A stretch of DNA of 61,938 nucleotides from Victivallis vadensis. GTDB lineage: Bacteria; Verrucomicrobiota; Lentisphaeria; Victivallales; Victivallaceae. The notes under the pieces are model-generated. The model worked only from the letters and a program-made list of their open reading frames with translations. It ran no database searches and was not told the origin of the DNA. A program made the position numbers and the translations under genes. The DNA lies in NCBI RefSeq assembly GCF_003096415.1, contig NZ_QEKH01000031.1, positions 1 to 61,938 on the forward strand, read 5' to 3'. Below are positions 1 through 8,577 of this stretch, one piece after another (the stretch's first letter is position 1; each line of letters opens with the position of its first letter).

Positions 1-53
1 ATTCCCTTTATGTTGAGATTTTGAGTTACTCAAAATAAAAGGCAGATGCAACC

Positions 54-416
54 TTGTCAAACAACACATCCCATCACAAAATTTGGGACATTATCGAATT
101 TTTGGGAGAATATAAAAAAGCAACTATTTATTACTACCAGGAAATCTTCAAGCGTCTTACAGACGTTGAAATAACCGATATTTCAATCAATGGTGAAATC
201 CTCAGTATAAAAGTTCGGGTAAATTGGAAAAATGAATGGTCTCACTATGTTGTTGACCAACCGAATATTACATATCAGGGAGTTAATGTTCTGGGAGTTG
301 ATATTTGGCCATTACAAGTCTTCTGCAATTATATCTCCGAACTATTCACTACAGTTCAGGATAAATGCAAACAAATACCGTGGTCATCCTGGCTAAATTT
401 CACTAATAAAAATTAA
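54..416 (+). CDS. Hypothetical protein, low-GC
   Basis: A 120-residue open frame that I do not recognise. The only usable start is TTG at 54: an in-frame stop lies at 36-38 and there is no internal Met. A purine-rich AAAAGG precedes it by about 11 bases. The protein is hydrophilic, with aromatic and acidic N-terminal residues and no signal peptide or membrane segment. Base composition is clearly AT-richer than the neighbouring operons, resembling the serine recombinase at the other end of the window, so recent transfer is possible. It could also be the tail of a decayed gene. Function unknown. Confidence 0.45.
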   Translation: MSNNTSHHKIWDIIEFLGEYKKATIYYYQEIFKRLTDVEITDISINGEILSIKVRVNWKNEWSHYVVDQPNITYQGVNVLGVDIWPLQVFCNYISELFTTVQDKCKQIPWSSWLNFTNKN

Positions 417-681
417 TATTAATTTTCAATCTTTACGATTAGTTTCTGTCGAGAGCTTAGAATCAGCCTGTCATTTTCAGGTATTTTCCCCGTCACTTTT
501 TTCGTTTGATGCTCGCATCTGTAAAAAATAGCAGGGAATCTACTCAAAAATTGACTTCACAGTTTATTAAATTTTCGTTCTAAGCGAGCATAAACATTTT
601 TACCAAGTGGACTTAAGCGCAAATCAATCGTTTGAAGTCCATTTGGCGAAAATCGAATGACACATACTCATCACTTCCTTT
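417..681. other. AT-rich intergenic region
   Basis: I see no gene, RNA or convincing terminator here. The stretch continues the low-GC composition of the preceding frame and ends where the minus-strand gene at 682 stops. Short open frames on both strands at about 620-920 are shadows of that gene. Confidence 0.4.
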
Positions 682-1272
682 TCACCACCAGAAACCGTGA
701 GGGAAGATTTTTTCAATATCAACCGGGGCGAATGCTTCCATCTCAGGAAGCTTACCAGCAATTTGCCAGAATCCGGGAACGATTTTATGGTTATATCCCA
801 AAAAATAAACAAAATTGTAATCCCATTCCGGTTTATCCGGCAACATAACCTCCAGGAAATAATACTCCTCCGAACTCTGGTTGCCGAAATCTCCGAAGCC
901 TTCCGGTTTATCGACAAAAAATGAAGTGAATATCATCTTCGTTCCCACCGGTAGTTCCAGATACTCTTCGCCACCTAATAAGTTATGATCGATTTCCCGT
1001 TCAAAACCATTCCAAACCATGCAGCCCGCATATTTTTTGCTGATATCATAACGCGAAACCAGCCGACAACGCAACGGATGAGCCAAAACCATCGTTTTAT
1101 GGAAATCATACCTATAGCAGCCGTTTTCCAACCGTTTAGTCAACTGGACCAAACTTGATCCATACAACTCCGTTTCCATATTGCACGAATGAAATCCGCA
1201 AAGGCAGAAGATGACCATTCCTCCGAACAATGTCAGGAAAGCTTTTTTTTGACAGGAATTGCCGGTTTTCAT
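682..1272 (-). CDS. Putative secreted hypothetical protein
   Basis: About 196 residues from the start chosen at 1272. That ATG is preceded by AAAGG at a good distance, and the protein then begins with a basic stretch (MKTGNSCQKK) followed by a hydrophobic segment of about 17 residues and a Cys near residue 29, which looks like a signal peptide. The Cys lacks a clean lipobox, so lipoprotein status is uncertain. The rest is aromatic-rich with acidic patches and no family I recognise. A longer frame runs upstream to 1335 but gives a worse N-terminus. It lies downstream of the terminator of the ABM/ADH/GH20 operon and is probably transcribed alone. Export is inferred only from the N-terminus. Confidence 0.55.
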   Translation of the reverse strand: MKTGNSCQKKAFLTLFGGMVIFCLCGFHSCNMETELYGSSLVQLTKRLENGCYRYDFHKTMVLAHPLRCRLVSRYDISKKYAGCMVWNGFEREIDHNLLGGEEYLELPVGTKMIFTSFFVDKPEGFGDFGNQSSEEYYFLEVMLPDKPEWDYNFVYFLGYNHKIVPGFWQIAGKLPEMEAFAPVDIEKIFPHGFWW

Positions 1273-1368
1273 CAATATCATCCTTTTATTCGACTCCGTC
1301 CCCCATAAGATACTCCTTCCTGAAGATGAAATCAACCCTGCCGTCGATCGCCCGCGACTTCTTCATGC

Positions 1369-1411
1369 AAAAAAGAGCCGCTCCGGGGAATTTCTCCGGA
1401 ACGGCTCTTTT
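1369..1411 (-). terminator. Rho-independent terminator after the ABM gene
   Basis: A hairpin with arms AAAAGAGCCG and CGGCTCTTTT plus an inner TCCGG/CCGGA stem. On the minus strand it is followed by a T run (plus-strand A run from 1369). It sits 17 bases beyond the stop of the monooxygenase gene and closes the GH20-ADH-ABM operon. Confidence 0.8.
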
Positions 1412-1427
1412 GAGGTTGGCTTGCCTC

Positions 1428-1736
1428 TTACGCGGGAGTCACCACGTTGATCGTACTCTCTCCGCGCAGCGAAGCGACCGCTTCGCGGAAAGCGGCCATG
1501 TGCTTCGTCGCGAGATGGGCGCGCAGATGGTCCACCGACTCCCAGCTCTCCAGAATCGTCACGTAGTCGCCTTTGACTTCGGGACCGATTCCGGCGTTCA
1601 CGTCGACGCACGGCTCGTACCGGATGCAGCCTTCCTCGGCCAGCACCGTCGGCACGTTCGCTTTCAGGACCTGCATGTATTTCTCCATGCAGCCCGGTTT
1701 GATTTCACTGCGGGCAATCACATTGATCATTTTCAA
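1428..1736 (-). CDS. Antibiotic biosynthesis monooxygenase (ABM)-fold protein, YgiN-like
   Basis: A 102-residue protein matching the small dimeric ABM ferredoxin-like fold. It opens with a beta strand (INVIARSEIKPG), continues with the helix and EEGCIRYE strand typical of the family, and ends with the characteristic WESVDHLRAHLATKHM segment. Family members include quinol monooxygenases and many uncharacterised proteins, so the substrate cannot be assigned. The ATG overlaps the stop of the upstream alcohol dehydrogenase by four bases (ATGA), which implies translational coupling as the last gene of a three-gene operon. Cytoplasmic; no signal peptide. Confidence 0.82.
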   Translation of the reverse strand: MKMINVIARSEIKPGCMEKYMQVLKANVPTVLAEEGCIRYEPCVDVNAGIGPEVKGDYVTILESWESVDHLRAHLATKHMAAFREAVASLRGESTINVVTPA

Positions 1737-2923
1737 AATTCTCCAAGATACGCCTGTTTCAAAATTCCGCCCAGAATCCGTTCCGAATCGGAGACCGGAA
1801 CCGGATACGGGGCAAGTTCCAATTTCATCCGGTTTTCACTGCCGCTCGCGGCCGTCGCCGCCAGCAGCTCCGGAGTGATGCCGTCACAATCCTTCAACGC
1901 GCCCGGCACGCCCACCGAATCCAGGAAACGGCGGTACGACGCGATCACTCCGCGCGGCTCATCGCCGGGGAAGTAATCCGCCAGCCGCATCGTCCGCTCC
2001 GCCACCTTCGGGTTGCCGAGGTAGTAGCTCCATGATGCGGGCAGCAGCATCGCCACCGCGATTCCGTGTTCCAGTCTGCCGAACCATGAGAAGCTGCACA
2101 GATGCGGCAGGCCGGTCGACTTGAAACGGATCACCATGCCGCCCAGCGTCGCCGCCATGCTCATGTTGTTCCGCGCGGCGGCATTCCCGCCGTCGGCAAT
2201 CGCCGCGGGCAGGTTCTCGACGACCAGCCGGATGCCGGTCAGCGCCCACTCGTTCGCCAGCGCCGAATTCGCGTCGGCCCCGACGTTCAGGAAGCCTTCG
2301 ATCAGGTGCGCCAGCGCGTCACAGCCGGTGGCACGCGTCACGGCGGGCGGCATCGAATGCGTGAACGCCGGAATCGGGAGCGCCAGCGCCGGAACGATGA
2401 ACCTCTCCGAAATCAGCTTCTTCACTCCGAGCCGATGATCGACGATGTTCGCGTAGGGGGTCGCCTCCGAACCGGTGCCGGAGGTGGTCGGAATGCAGAT
2501 CACCCGGTCCGGCGCCGCTTCGGGATACACCCGCGAATAGCAGTCCGAACCGAAGTGTTCCTCCAGCTTCCAGCCCGACTGCATCGTCAGGTAGGCCGCC
2601 TTGGCCGCATCCATCACGCTGCCGCCGCCGAGGGCGATCACCGCGGCCGGATTGACCTCCTGCAGCAGCGCCGCCATCCGCTCCACGGTTTCGACGCCGG
2701 GTTCGGCCTCAATCTCCGAAAAACGGACCGCGTTGCGGTCCGCCGCCCGGAGCACCGCTTCCAGATGCGCCCACGCGCCGTTGGCCTCGACCGAACGGCG
2801 GCCGGTAAAGACCGCCACCGGCCCGGACGGACGGCGCTTCAGCTCAGCCGTCAGCGCCGCCCACGGCTCTTTCAGCACAATCCGTTCACCCGGAACGGAC
2901 TCGATCAGGTCCGCCGTAATCAT
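1733..2923 (-). CDS. Iron-containing alcohol dehydrogenase
   Basis: A 396-residue group III (iron-type) alcohol dehydrogenase. The NAD(P)-binding GGGSVMDAAK lies at about 99-108 and the TTSGTGSE segment at about 146-153. Metal ligands can be read as Asp202 and His206 in GCDALAHLIEG, His274, and His286 in the LEHG motif. Such enzymes reduce or oxidise small alcohols, aldehydes, maleylacetate or sugar derivatives; the substrate is not evident. It starts 12 bases after the GH20 hexosaminidase stop and overlaps the ABM gene by four bases, so the three are one operon. This suggests handling of an aldehyde or keto product during glycan catabolism, which is inference only. Confidence 0.85.
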   Translation of the reverse strand: MITADLIESVPGERIVLKEPWAALTAELKRRPSGPVAVFTGRRSVEANGAWAHLEAVLRAADRNAVRFSEIEAEPGVETVERMAALLQEVNPAAVIALGGGSVMDAAKAAYLTMQSGWKLEEHFGSDCYSRVYPEAAPDRVICIPTTSGTGSEATPYANIVDHRLGVKKLISERFIVPALALPIPAFTHSMPPAVTRATGCDALAHLIEGFLNVGADANSALANEWALTGIRLVVENLPAAIADGGNAAARNNMSMAATLGGMVIRFKSTGLPHLCSFSWFGRLEHGIAVAMLLPASWSYYLGNPKVAERTMRLADYFPGDEPRGVIASYRRFLDSVGVPGALKDCDGITPELLAATAASGSENRMKLELAPYPVPVSDSERILGGILKQAYLGEF

Positions 2924-2935
2924 CGCGCGCCTCCC

Positions 2936-4819
2936 TTAGTGGATGCCCGTTCCCGAGCAGACGCCGTGATACCAGTTCGGATTGTTGAAAATATCGCACG
3001 GTTCCGCCTGCGCCTCCAGCTCGTCGATTTCGGCGACGACGCCGTCGAGGTATTCGCGGATGCGCAGCGCCGTTTCGTCCAGGCGCGCGATCAGCCCCGC
3101 ATTGCGGATCTGGATCGTTTCAAGGCCGAACGGCTTCGCGCAGTCGAGCCACTGGGTGCGGAACGAGGCATCGAACTCCTGCGCCGCCGCAATCACCGAC
3201 GGGATCACCGACACCGCGATCTGCCGCAGCGCGATCCGGTCGTCGTTCGCATAGGCGTCGATCAGCGCGCTGCGCATTTCGGTCTTCTGGATCAGCAGAT
3301 CGAGCGCGTTGATGATATGCTCGAAATCCCCCGCCGCCTTGTCGTCCTGATGCGGCAGCAGCTTGCGGAGCATCTCGTCATAATGATCGGTGATCTTCAG
3401 GTCGAACTCCGGGTCGTGCCGCAGGCATTCGTCGAAATAGATGCCCATCAGAGGATCGTCCCAGATCAGCATCGACGGAGACACCGTATACTTTTTGTCC
3501 CCAGCGGTCAACGTCGCCTGGATGCCGCCCGCGGTGATGTTCGCCTGGAAGCTGCTGCCGCAGGTCGCCGCGAAACGGGCGGCGGTGGTCTTCGTGTCGT
3601 CCGGCTTCACGCCGAACGCCAGATCCGCCGAGTAGACCAGTCCGGCCAGCGCCGAATCGTAGTTGCAGTAGGCGCCGTCGTCGCCCCACATCGTGAAGAA
3701 CAGCTCCTGCACTTTCATCTTGCGGCAGGCTTCGATGCAGGGAATCACCGTCGAACGGGTCTTTTCGTGGTCGTACCACATCCGCGTCCAGGTCCAGATG
3801 CCGGAACCCATCACCGGCTCGAAGCCGATGTCGCGATGGCGGCGGATCATCTTCTCGTAGGACTCCGCATCCTCATGGTAGTAATCCCAGTAGACCAGCT
3901 GGACGTTCTTCGGAATCTTTTTCTGCACGCTCTCCGGAATCGGGCTGGTGAAGTCGTAGTAATTCTGCTCCGGATTGCTGAGCCGGAAATACATGTCCGA
4001 CCAGATCAGCGGTGCCACGCCATGCTTTTTGCAGATTTCGTTGACTTTGCCGAGATGGCGGTTGAACAGCTCGAACGGCGCTTCAAAGCCGTGGTAATCG
4101 ATGAACTTGCCGCGGCCGAGGTCGTGAGTTTCGTCCATGCCGATGTGAATCCGGCGGCTGTCAAGCGCCTCGCTCCAGAACGCGATCATCTTGTCGATCA
4201 GCTCGTAGGTTTTCGGCTCGTCGACCATCAGCACCTTGGCGGTATCACTGATCTTGCCGTAAGCGCCGTGCCAGCGGATGATCTGCTCCAGGTGGCCCAG
4301 CGTCTGGATGCAGCCGACCAGCTCGATGCCGAGCTTCTTCGCGTAGGCGTCCAGTTCTTTGATCTCATCGATCGAATAAGCGCCGCGCATATATCCGAAG
4401 AAAGGCTCGCCCGGCAGCCGGTAGGTGTCCTCGGTGTAGAGCATCACCAGATTGTAGCCGGAAAGCGACAGGCGACGGAACCACAGCTTCAGGTGGTCCA
4501 CCTTCATGACCATATTCCGGGAGACGTCCAGCATGATGCCGAGCATCTTGAACGGAGTCGTCTCCTCGCCTTCGAGCTTCGCCAGCGCCGAACCGACGCC
4601 GCGCGCCGCCGCCGCGACCGAATTGTATTCGACCAGCACTTCGCCCGTCGAACGGATCACCCGCGAAACCGTTCCTTCCGCCTCGATGCGGCGGAATTTC
4701 AGCTTGAGGCCGCGGCCGCCGTCGACCACCGGATATTCCTCGCCCAACGTATCGAGCAAATCGAACAATTCTTCCGGCGTCTCATCGCGCCGCCACACCA
4801 GTTTGGAAACCTGACTCAT
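2936..4819 (-). CDS. Glycoside hydrolase family 20 beta-N-acetylhexosaminidase
   Basis: A 627-residue protein with an N-terminal alpha/beta domain (to about residue 105) and a GH20 TIM barrel. The barrel carries LGIMLDVSRN near its start and the diagnostic HIGMDE motif holding the catalytic Asp-Glu pair of substrate-assisted catalysis. The HIGMDE form resembles the GH20C-type exo-hexosaminidases rather than classical chitobiases. It would release terminal beta-linked GlcNAc or GalNAc. There is no signal peptide, so it probably acts in the cytoplasm on imported oligosaccharides. It is the first gene of an operon with an iron alcohol dehydrogenase and an ABM protein. nagB and a ROK gene that could process released GlcNAc lie about 27 kb away. 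Confidence 0.87.
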   Translation of the reverse strand: MSQVSKLVWRRDETPEELFDLLDTLGEEYPVVDGGRGLKLKFRRIEAEGTVSRVIRSTGEVLVEYNSVAAAARGVGSALAKLEGEETTPFKMLGIMLDVSRNMVMKVDHLKLWFRRLSLSGYNLVMLYTEDTYRLPGEPFFGYMRGAYSIDEIKELDAYAKKLGIELVGCIQTLGHLEQIIRWHGAYGKISDTAKVLMVDEPKTYELIDKMIAFWSEALDSRRIHIGMDETHDLGRGKFIDYHGFEAPFELFNRHLGKVNEICKKHGVAPLIWSDMYFRLSNPEQNYYDFTSPIPESVQKKIPKNVQLVYWDYYHEDAESYEKMIRRHRDIGFEPVMGSGIWTWTRMWYDHEKTRSTVIPCIEACRKMKVQELFFTMWGDDGAYCNYDSALAGLVYSADLAFGVKPDDTKTTAARFAATCGSSFQANITAGGIQATLTAGDKKYTVSPSMLIWDDPLMGIYFDECLRHDPEFDLKITDHYDEMLRKLLPHQDDKAAGDFEHIINALDLLIQKTEMRSALIDAYANDDRIALRQIAVSVIPSVIAAAQEFDASFRTQWLDCAKPFGLETIQIRNAGLIARLDETALRIREYLDGVVAEIDELEAQAEPCDIFNNPNWYHGVCSGTGIH

Positions 4820-4850
4820 GCTGACTGATCCTTACTGTTTTTCGTGAGTT

Positions 4851-4897
4851 ATAAAAAATAACGGAACCGCCGCGCTTTGTAACACGACTGTTCCGTT
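4851..4897 (-). terminator. Rho-independent terminator of ilvC
   Basis: Downstream of ilvC on the minus strand, arms AACGGAAC and GTTCCGTT (plus-strand 4860-4867 and 4890-4897) enclose a 22-base loop and are followed by ATTTTTTAT. It also lies just upstream of the GH20 start, so it separates the two transcription units. Confidence 0.75.
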
Positions 4898-4923
4898 GAT
4901 TTATTCGCAATCCGGAAAAAGCA

Positions 4924-5913
4924 TTACTTCTTCTGGAAGAGGCTGCGGATACGCTTGCCGACGATTTCAGCCGGATGCTCGCCGAGGGCGGCGCGCTTGG
5001 CTTTCAGGGTCGGAGCGCCGTTGCGGGCCTCGGCGATCCACTTCTTCGCGAACTCGCCGGATTCGATGCGGCGCAGCGATTCCTTCATGCGGGTCTTGAC
5101 TTCCGGATTGATGATCCACGGGCCGTTGTCGTACTCGCCCCACTCCGCGGTATTGGAGATCACCGCATTCATCTTCTGGATGCCGCCTTCGTAGATCAGG
5201 TCCACGATCAGCTTGGCTTCGTGAATGCACTCGAAATACGCCATCTCCGGCGGATAACCGGCTTCGATCAGGGTCTCGAAACCGTACTTCATCAGGTCGA
5301 CCATGCCGCCGCAGAGGACGTTCTGTTCACCGAAGAGGTCTTCATAGGTTTCCTGTTCGAAGGTGCATTCGAGCACGCCGGCGCGGGTCAGGCCTTCGGC
5401 CTTCGCGATCGCGAGGGCGACTTCTTTGGCCTTGCCGCTCGGATTCTGCTTCACGGCGATCAGGCCGGGCACGCCGAATCCCTCGACGAAGCGCTTGCGC
5501 TCCTCGGTGCCGGGGCTTTTCGGGGCGATCATGATCACATCGACATCCTTGGTCGGCTTGATTTCGCCGAAAACGATGCTGAAACCGTGGGAGAAGGAGA
5601 GCGTCTTTCCGGGAGTGATGACCGGGGCGATCTCGGCATTGTAGACCGGGCCGTGCAGCTCGTCGGGCAGCAGGATATGGATGATATCCGCGCGCTTGGC
5701 CGCATCGGTGACCGACATGGTTTCAAAGCCGTCCTGGTCGGCCGCGTCCTTGGACTTGCCGGGACGGATACCGATGATCACATTCAGACCGGAATCGCGC
5801 ATGCAGAGCGCCTGGGCGCGGCCCTGCGCGCCGTAACCGATCACGGCAATGGTTTTGCCGTTCAGCACGCCGAAATCGGCATCGCCGTCATGGAGAATCG
5901 CCATGTTTTCCAT
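4924..5913 (-). CDS. ilvC: Ketol-acid reductoisomerase (NADP+), class I
   Basis: A 329-residue class I enzyme of branched-chain amino-acid biosynthesis. It isomerises and reduces acetolactate or acetohydroxybutyrate. The Rossmann GYGAQGRAQ motif is at about 26-34. The knotted C-terminal domain shows SHGFSIVF, DLFGEQNVLCGG and the metal-binding FECIHEAKLIVDLIYEGG. The usual APKGPG substrate loop reads APKSPGTEERKRF, a variant known in other bacterial groups. It stands alone, with its own promoter, a hairpin leader and a terminator. An AAGGAG Shine-Dalgarno lies about 11 bases before the first ATG; Met4 is an alternative start. leuB at 27106 belongs to the same general pathway. Confidence 0.95.
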   Translation of the reverse strand: MENMAILHDGDADFGVLNGKTIAVIGYGAQGRAQALCMRDSGLNVIIGIRPGKSKDAADQDGFETMSVTDAAKRADIIHILLPDELHGPVYNAEIAPVITPGKTLSFSHGFSIVFGEIKPTKDVDVIMIAPKSPGTEERKRFVEGFGVPGLIAVKQNPSGKAKEVALAIAKAEGLTRAGVLECTFEQETYEDLFGEQNVLCGGMVDLMKYGFETLIEAGYPPEMAYFECIHEAKLIVDLIYEGGIQKMNAVISNTAEWGEYDNGPWIINPEVKTRMKESLRRIESGEFAKKWIAEARNGAPTLKAKRAALGEHPAEIVGKRIRSLFQKK

Positions 5914-5941
5914 TTTTATGAATACTCCTTACGTATAAATT

Positions 5942-5959
5942 GGCCGGGAAATTCCGGCC
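5942..5959 (-). promoter_or_regulatory. Leader hairpin upstream of ilvC
   Basis: An inverted repeat GGCCGG-GAAATT-CCGGCC lies in the predicted 5' leader of ilvC, about 13 bases before the Shine-Dalgarno. It could influence translation or termination, but there is no U tract. A short frame (5929-5985, 18 codons) spans it and ends immediately before the ribosome binding site. Regulatory role is inference. Confidence 0.4.
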
Positions 5960-5993
5960 GGTTTCCTTGAATCCATTGATCCCATATCCGAAT

Positions 5994-6022
5994 AATATAA
6001 CCGCCGTAATCCGCAATTGCAA
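5994..6022 (-). promoter_or_regulatory. Sigma70-like promoter of ilvC
   Basis: Read on the minus strand, TTGCAA (6022-6017), a 17-base spacer and TATATT (5999-5994). The predicted start near 5987 gives a leader of about 70 bases before ilvC. Confidence 0.65.
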
Positions 6023-6102
6023 ATCCTCCGCCGAAATCTTACCTTGATTTTCCCCCTTGCGAGCAGGTTGCAGATTCGCCGCCGGGCGGCTATATTACCG
6101 GA

Positions 6103-8577
6103 ATGAATACGATCCCGACACAATCCGACCTGCCGGTGCGCTCCGTGCTGCCGGAGCTGGTTTCAGCTCTGGAGCGGCATGGCAGTGCCGTGCTTTCCGC
6201 CGCGCCGGGCGCGGGCAAGACCACGCTGGTCCCCCCTGCCCTGCTCGAAGCTTTCGCCCCGGCCTCCGGGAAAATACTGCTGCTCGAACCGCGCCGGGTC
6301 GCCGCCCGCGCCGCCGCCCGCCGCATCGCCTCCATCCTCGGCGAACCGGTCGGGGAGCGGGTCGGCTATGTCGTGCGGGGCGACTCGAAGCAGAGCGCCC
6401 GGACCCGCATTCTCGTGGTCACCGAGGGCGTGTTGCTGCGGCTGCTTCAGGACGATCCGATGCTCGACGGCGTCGGGCTGGTGATCTTCGACGAATTTCA
6501 CGAGCGCAGCCTCGACGCCGACCTCGACCTTGCGCTGACGCTCGACCTGCGCGAAAACCTGCGCCCCGAACTCAAGCTGGTCATCATGTCCGCAACGCTC
6601 GACCTCGCGCGGGTCGCCGGAATCCTCGGCGGCGCGCCGGTGATCGACGCGCCGGGCCGCCAGTTCCCGGTCGAGCAGCGCTGGAGCGCCGAAGCCGTGG
6701 ACCGGTTCCGTCCGGCTCCCGCCGTCGCCCGCGCCTGCATCGGCCTTTATAAAGAAAAGGCTGGCGACATGCTCGTTTTCCTGCCCGGCATGCGGGAGAT
6801 TCAGGAGGTCGCCGCGATGCTCGAATCCGCATTGCCCGCCGATGCGCTGATCCTGCCGCTGCACGGTTCGCTTTCGCCCGCCGAACAGGATGCGGCTCTG
6901 GCTCCCACTCCCCCCGGCAGGCGCAAGGTGGTGCTCGCGACCAACGTCGCCGAAAGCAGCCTGACCATCGACGGGGTCACGCTGGTGGTGGATTCCGGGC
7001 TGGAGCGGCGGATGCGTTTTTCTCCCGCCGCCGGCATGTCGTTCCTCGAAACCTGCCGCATCTCCAAAGCGTCGGCCGCGCAGCGCGCCGGACGCGCCGG
7101 ACGTACCGCCCCCGGCACCGCCCTGCGGCTGTGGAGCGAATTCGACCACCGCCAGCTGGCCGAACAGACGCCGCCTGAAATCTTCGACGCCGAGCTGACC
7201 TCCTTCGCCCTCGAACTGGCCCGCTGGGGCGCGACGCCGGAGCAGCTGCGCTGGCTCGACGCGCCGCCCGCCGCCGGTTTCGCCGCCGCGCAGCGGCTGC
7301 TGCGGGAGCTGGGAGCCTTCGACGGCGCGAACCGCCTGACCGCGCGCGGCCGCAAACTGGCCGGGCTGCCGGTCCATCCCCGGCTCGGCATGATGCTGCT
7401 GGCCGCCGCCGAACGCGGCGAAACGCCGCTGGCCGCCGAAATCGCCGCGCTGCTCGAAGAACGGGATTCCTTCCGCAGTTTCGACGGAGTGGACCTCGGA
7501 GAACGCATCCGCCGGATGCGCCGCCGTCCGGGCGAATTCCGCAACCAGCTCGTAATCAAGAAACAGTTGCTCGGGCTGATGAAGGCTCCCGACCGGGAAC
7601 TCGATCCCGACCGGTCGGGAGTGCTGACCGCCTTCGCGTTCCCGGACTGGATCGGACGCGCCCGGAGCCGCCACAGCCGCAGCTATCTGCTGAGCGGCGG
7701 CGCCGGGGCCTCGCTGCCTGAAAACGACGTGCTGTGCCGCAGTGAATTTCTGGCCGTCGCCCGGCTCACCGGGAGCGCGGGACGCGACAGCCGCATCGAA
7801 CTGGCCGCGCCGCTCGACCGCGCCGAGCTCGAAGCCGCCTTCGCCGACCGGCTGGCGGAACACACCGCCGTCGAGTTCGACCCGGAGCGGGAACGGGCCG
7901 TCGCCCGCCGCGAAACCCGGCTCGGCGCGCTGGTGCTGAGCGCCGCCCCCGCCGAACCGCCTCCCGGCGCGATTCCGGCGGCGGTGCTGAACGCCGCGCT
8001 GGAACGCGGCATCGAACTGCCTCCCTCCGACCAGAAAGGGGCCGCCGCGCTGCTGAAAAAGGTGCGCTTCGCCGCCCGGCAGGAGCCAAACCGCTATCCC
8101 GACTGGTCGCCGGAAAGCTGGCAGACGGTTCTCCCCGGCCTTGCGCTGCCGTTTCTCGGAGCGGTCCGCAGTTTTGCGGAGCTGCGCAAAGCCGACTGGC
8201 ACACGATTCTGCAGAACGCGCTCGGCTACGACCTGCTGCGCGAGCTTAATCAGGAGTACCCGGATTTCTTCACCACGCCGGTCGGAGCGTCGCACCGGAT
8301 CGACTACGACCGGGAGCAGCCGACGCTGCCGGTCCGGGTGCAGGAGCTGTACGGCGTCAAAACGCACCCGACGGTGGGCCGGTCGAAATTCCCGCTGCGG
8401 CTGGAACTGCTCTCCCCCGCCCACCGCCCGGTCCAGGTCACGACCGACCTGCCCGGCTTCTGGGCGGGCAGCTGGAAACTGGTGCAGAAAGAGATGAAGG
8501 GACGCTACCCGAAGCATTTCTGGCCCGACGACCCGGCCGACGCCGTCCCCACCACCCGCACCAAAGCCAAGATGTAA
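6103..8577 (+). CDS. hrpB: ATP-dependent helicase HrpB (DEAH family)
   Basis: An 824-residue DEAH-box RNA-helicase-type protein of the HrpB family. The Walker A motif APGAGKTT is at about 34-41, the Walker B DEFH at about 130-133, an SATLD motif III at about 164-168, and a QRAGRAGR motif VI in the second RecA domain. The long C-terminal region with LPVHPRLGMMLLAA and a terminal HPTVGRSKFPLRLELLSPAHRP segment is characteristic of HrpB. Length fits the family (about 800). The cellular role of HrpB is poorly defined. The gene is monocistronic, reading away from ilvC. Confidence 0.93.
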   Translation: MNTIPTQSDLPVRSVLPELVSALERHGSAVLSAAPGAGKTTLVPPALLEAFAPASGKILLLEPRRVAARAAARRIASILGEPVGERVGYVVRGDSKQSARTRILVVTEGVLLRLLQDDPMLDGVGLVIFDEFHERSLDADLDLALTLDLRENLRPELKLVIMSATLDLARVAGILGGAPVIDAPGRQFPVEQRWSAEAVDRFRPAPAVARACIGLYKEKAGDMLVFLPGMREIQEVAAMLESALPADALILPLHGSLSPAEQDAALAPTPPGRRKVVLATNVAESSLTIDGVTLVVDSGLERRMRFSPAAGMSFLETCRISKASAAQRAGRAGRTAPGTALRLWSEFDHRQLAEQTPPEIFDAELTSFALELARWGATPEQLRWLDAPPAAGFAAAQRLLRELGAFDGANRLTARGRKLAGLPVHPRLGMMLLAAAERGETPLAAEIAALLEERDSFRSFDGVDLGERIRRMRRRPGEFRNQLVIKKQLLGLMKAPDRELDPDRSGVLTAFAFPDWIGRARSRHSRSYLLSGGAGASLPENDVLCRSEFLAVARLTGSAGRDSRIELAAPLDRAELEAAFADRLAEHTAVEFDPERERAVARRETRLGALVLSAAPAEPPPGAIPAAVLNAALERGIELPPSDQKGAAALLKKVRFAARQEPNRYPDWSPESWQTVLPGLALPFLGAVRSFAELRKADWHTILQNALGYDLLRELNQEYPDFFTTPVGASHRIDYDREQPTLPVRVQELYGVKTHPTVGRSKFPLRLELLSPAHRPVQVTTDLPGFWAGSWKLVQKEMKGRYPKHFWPDDPADAVPTTRTKAKM

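Noticed and set aside
2102-4828. Very long plus-strand open frame (908 codons) opposite the GH20 and ADH genes
   Set aside because: Arg/His-rich translation with no family features, antisense to two clear enzymes. It is a by-product of GC-rich third codon positions.
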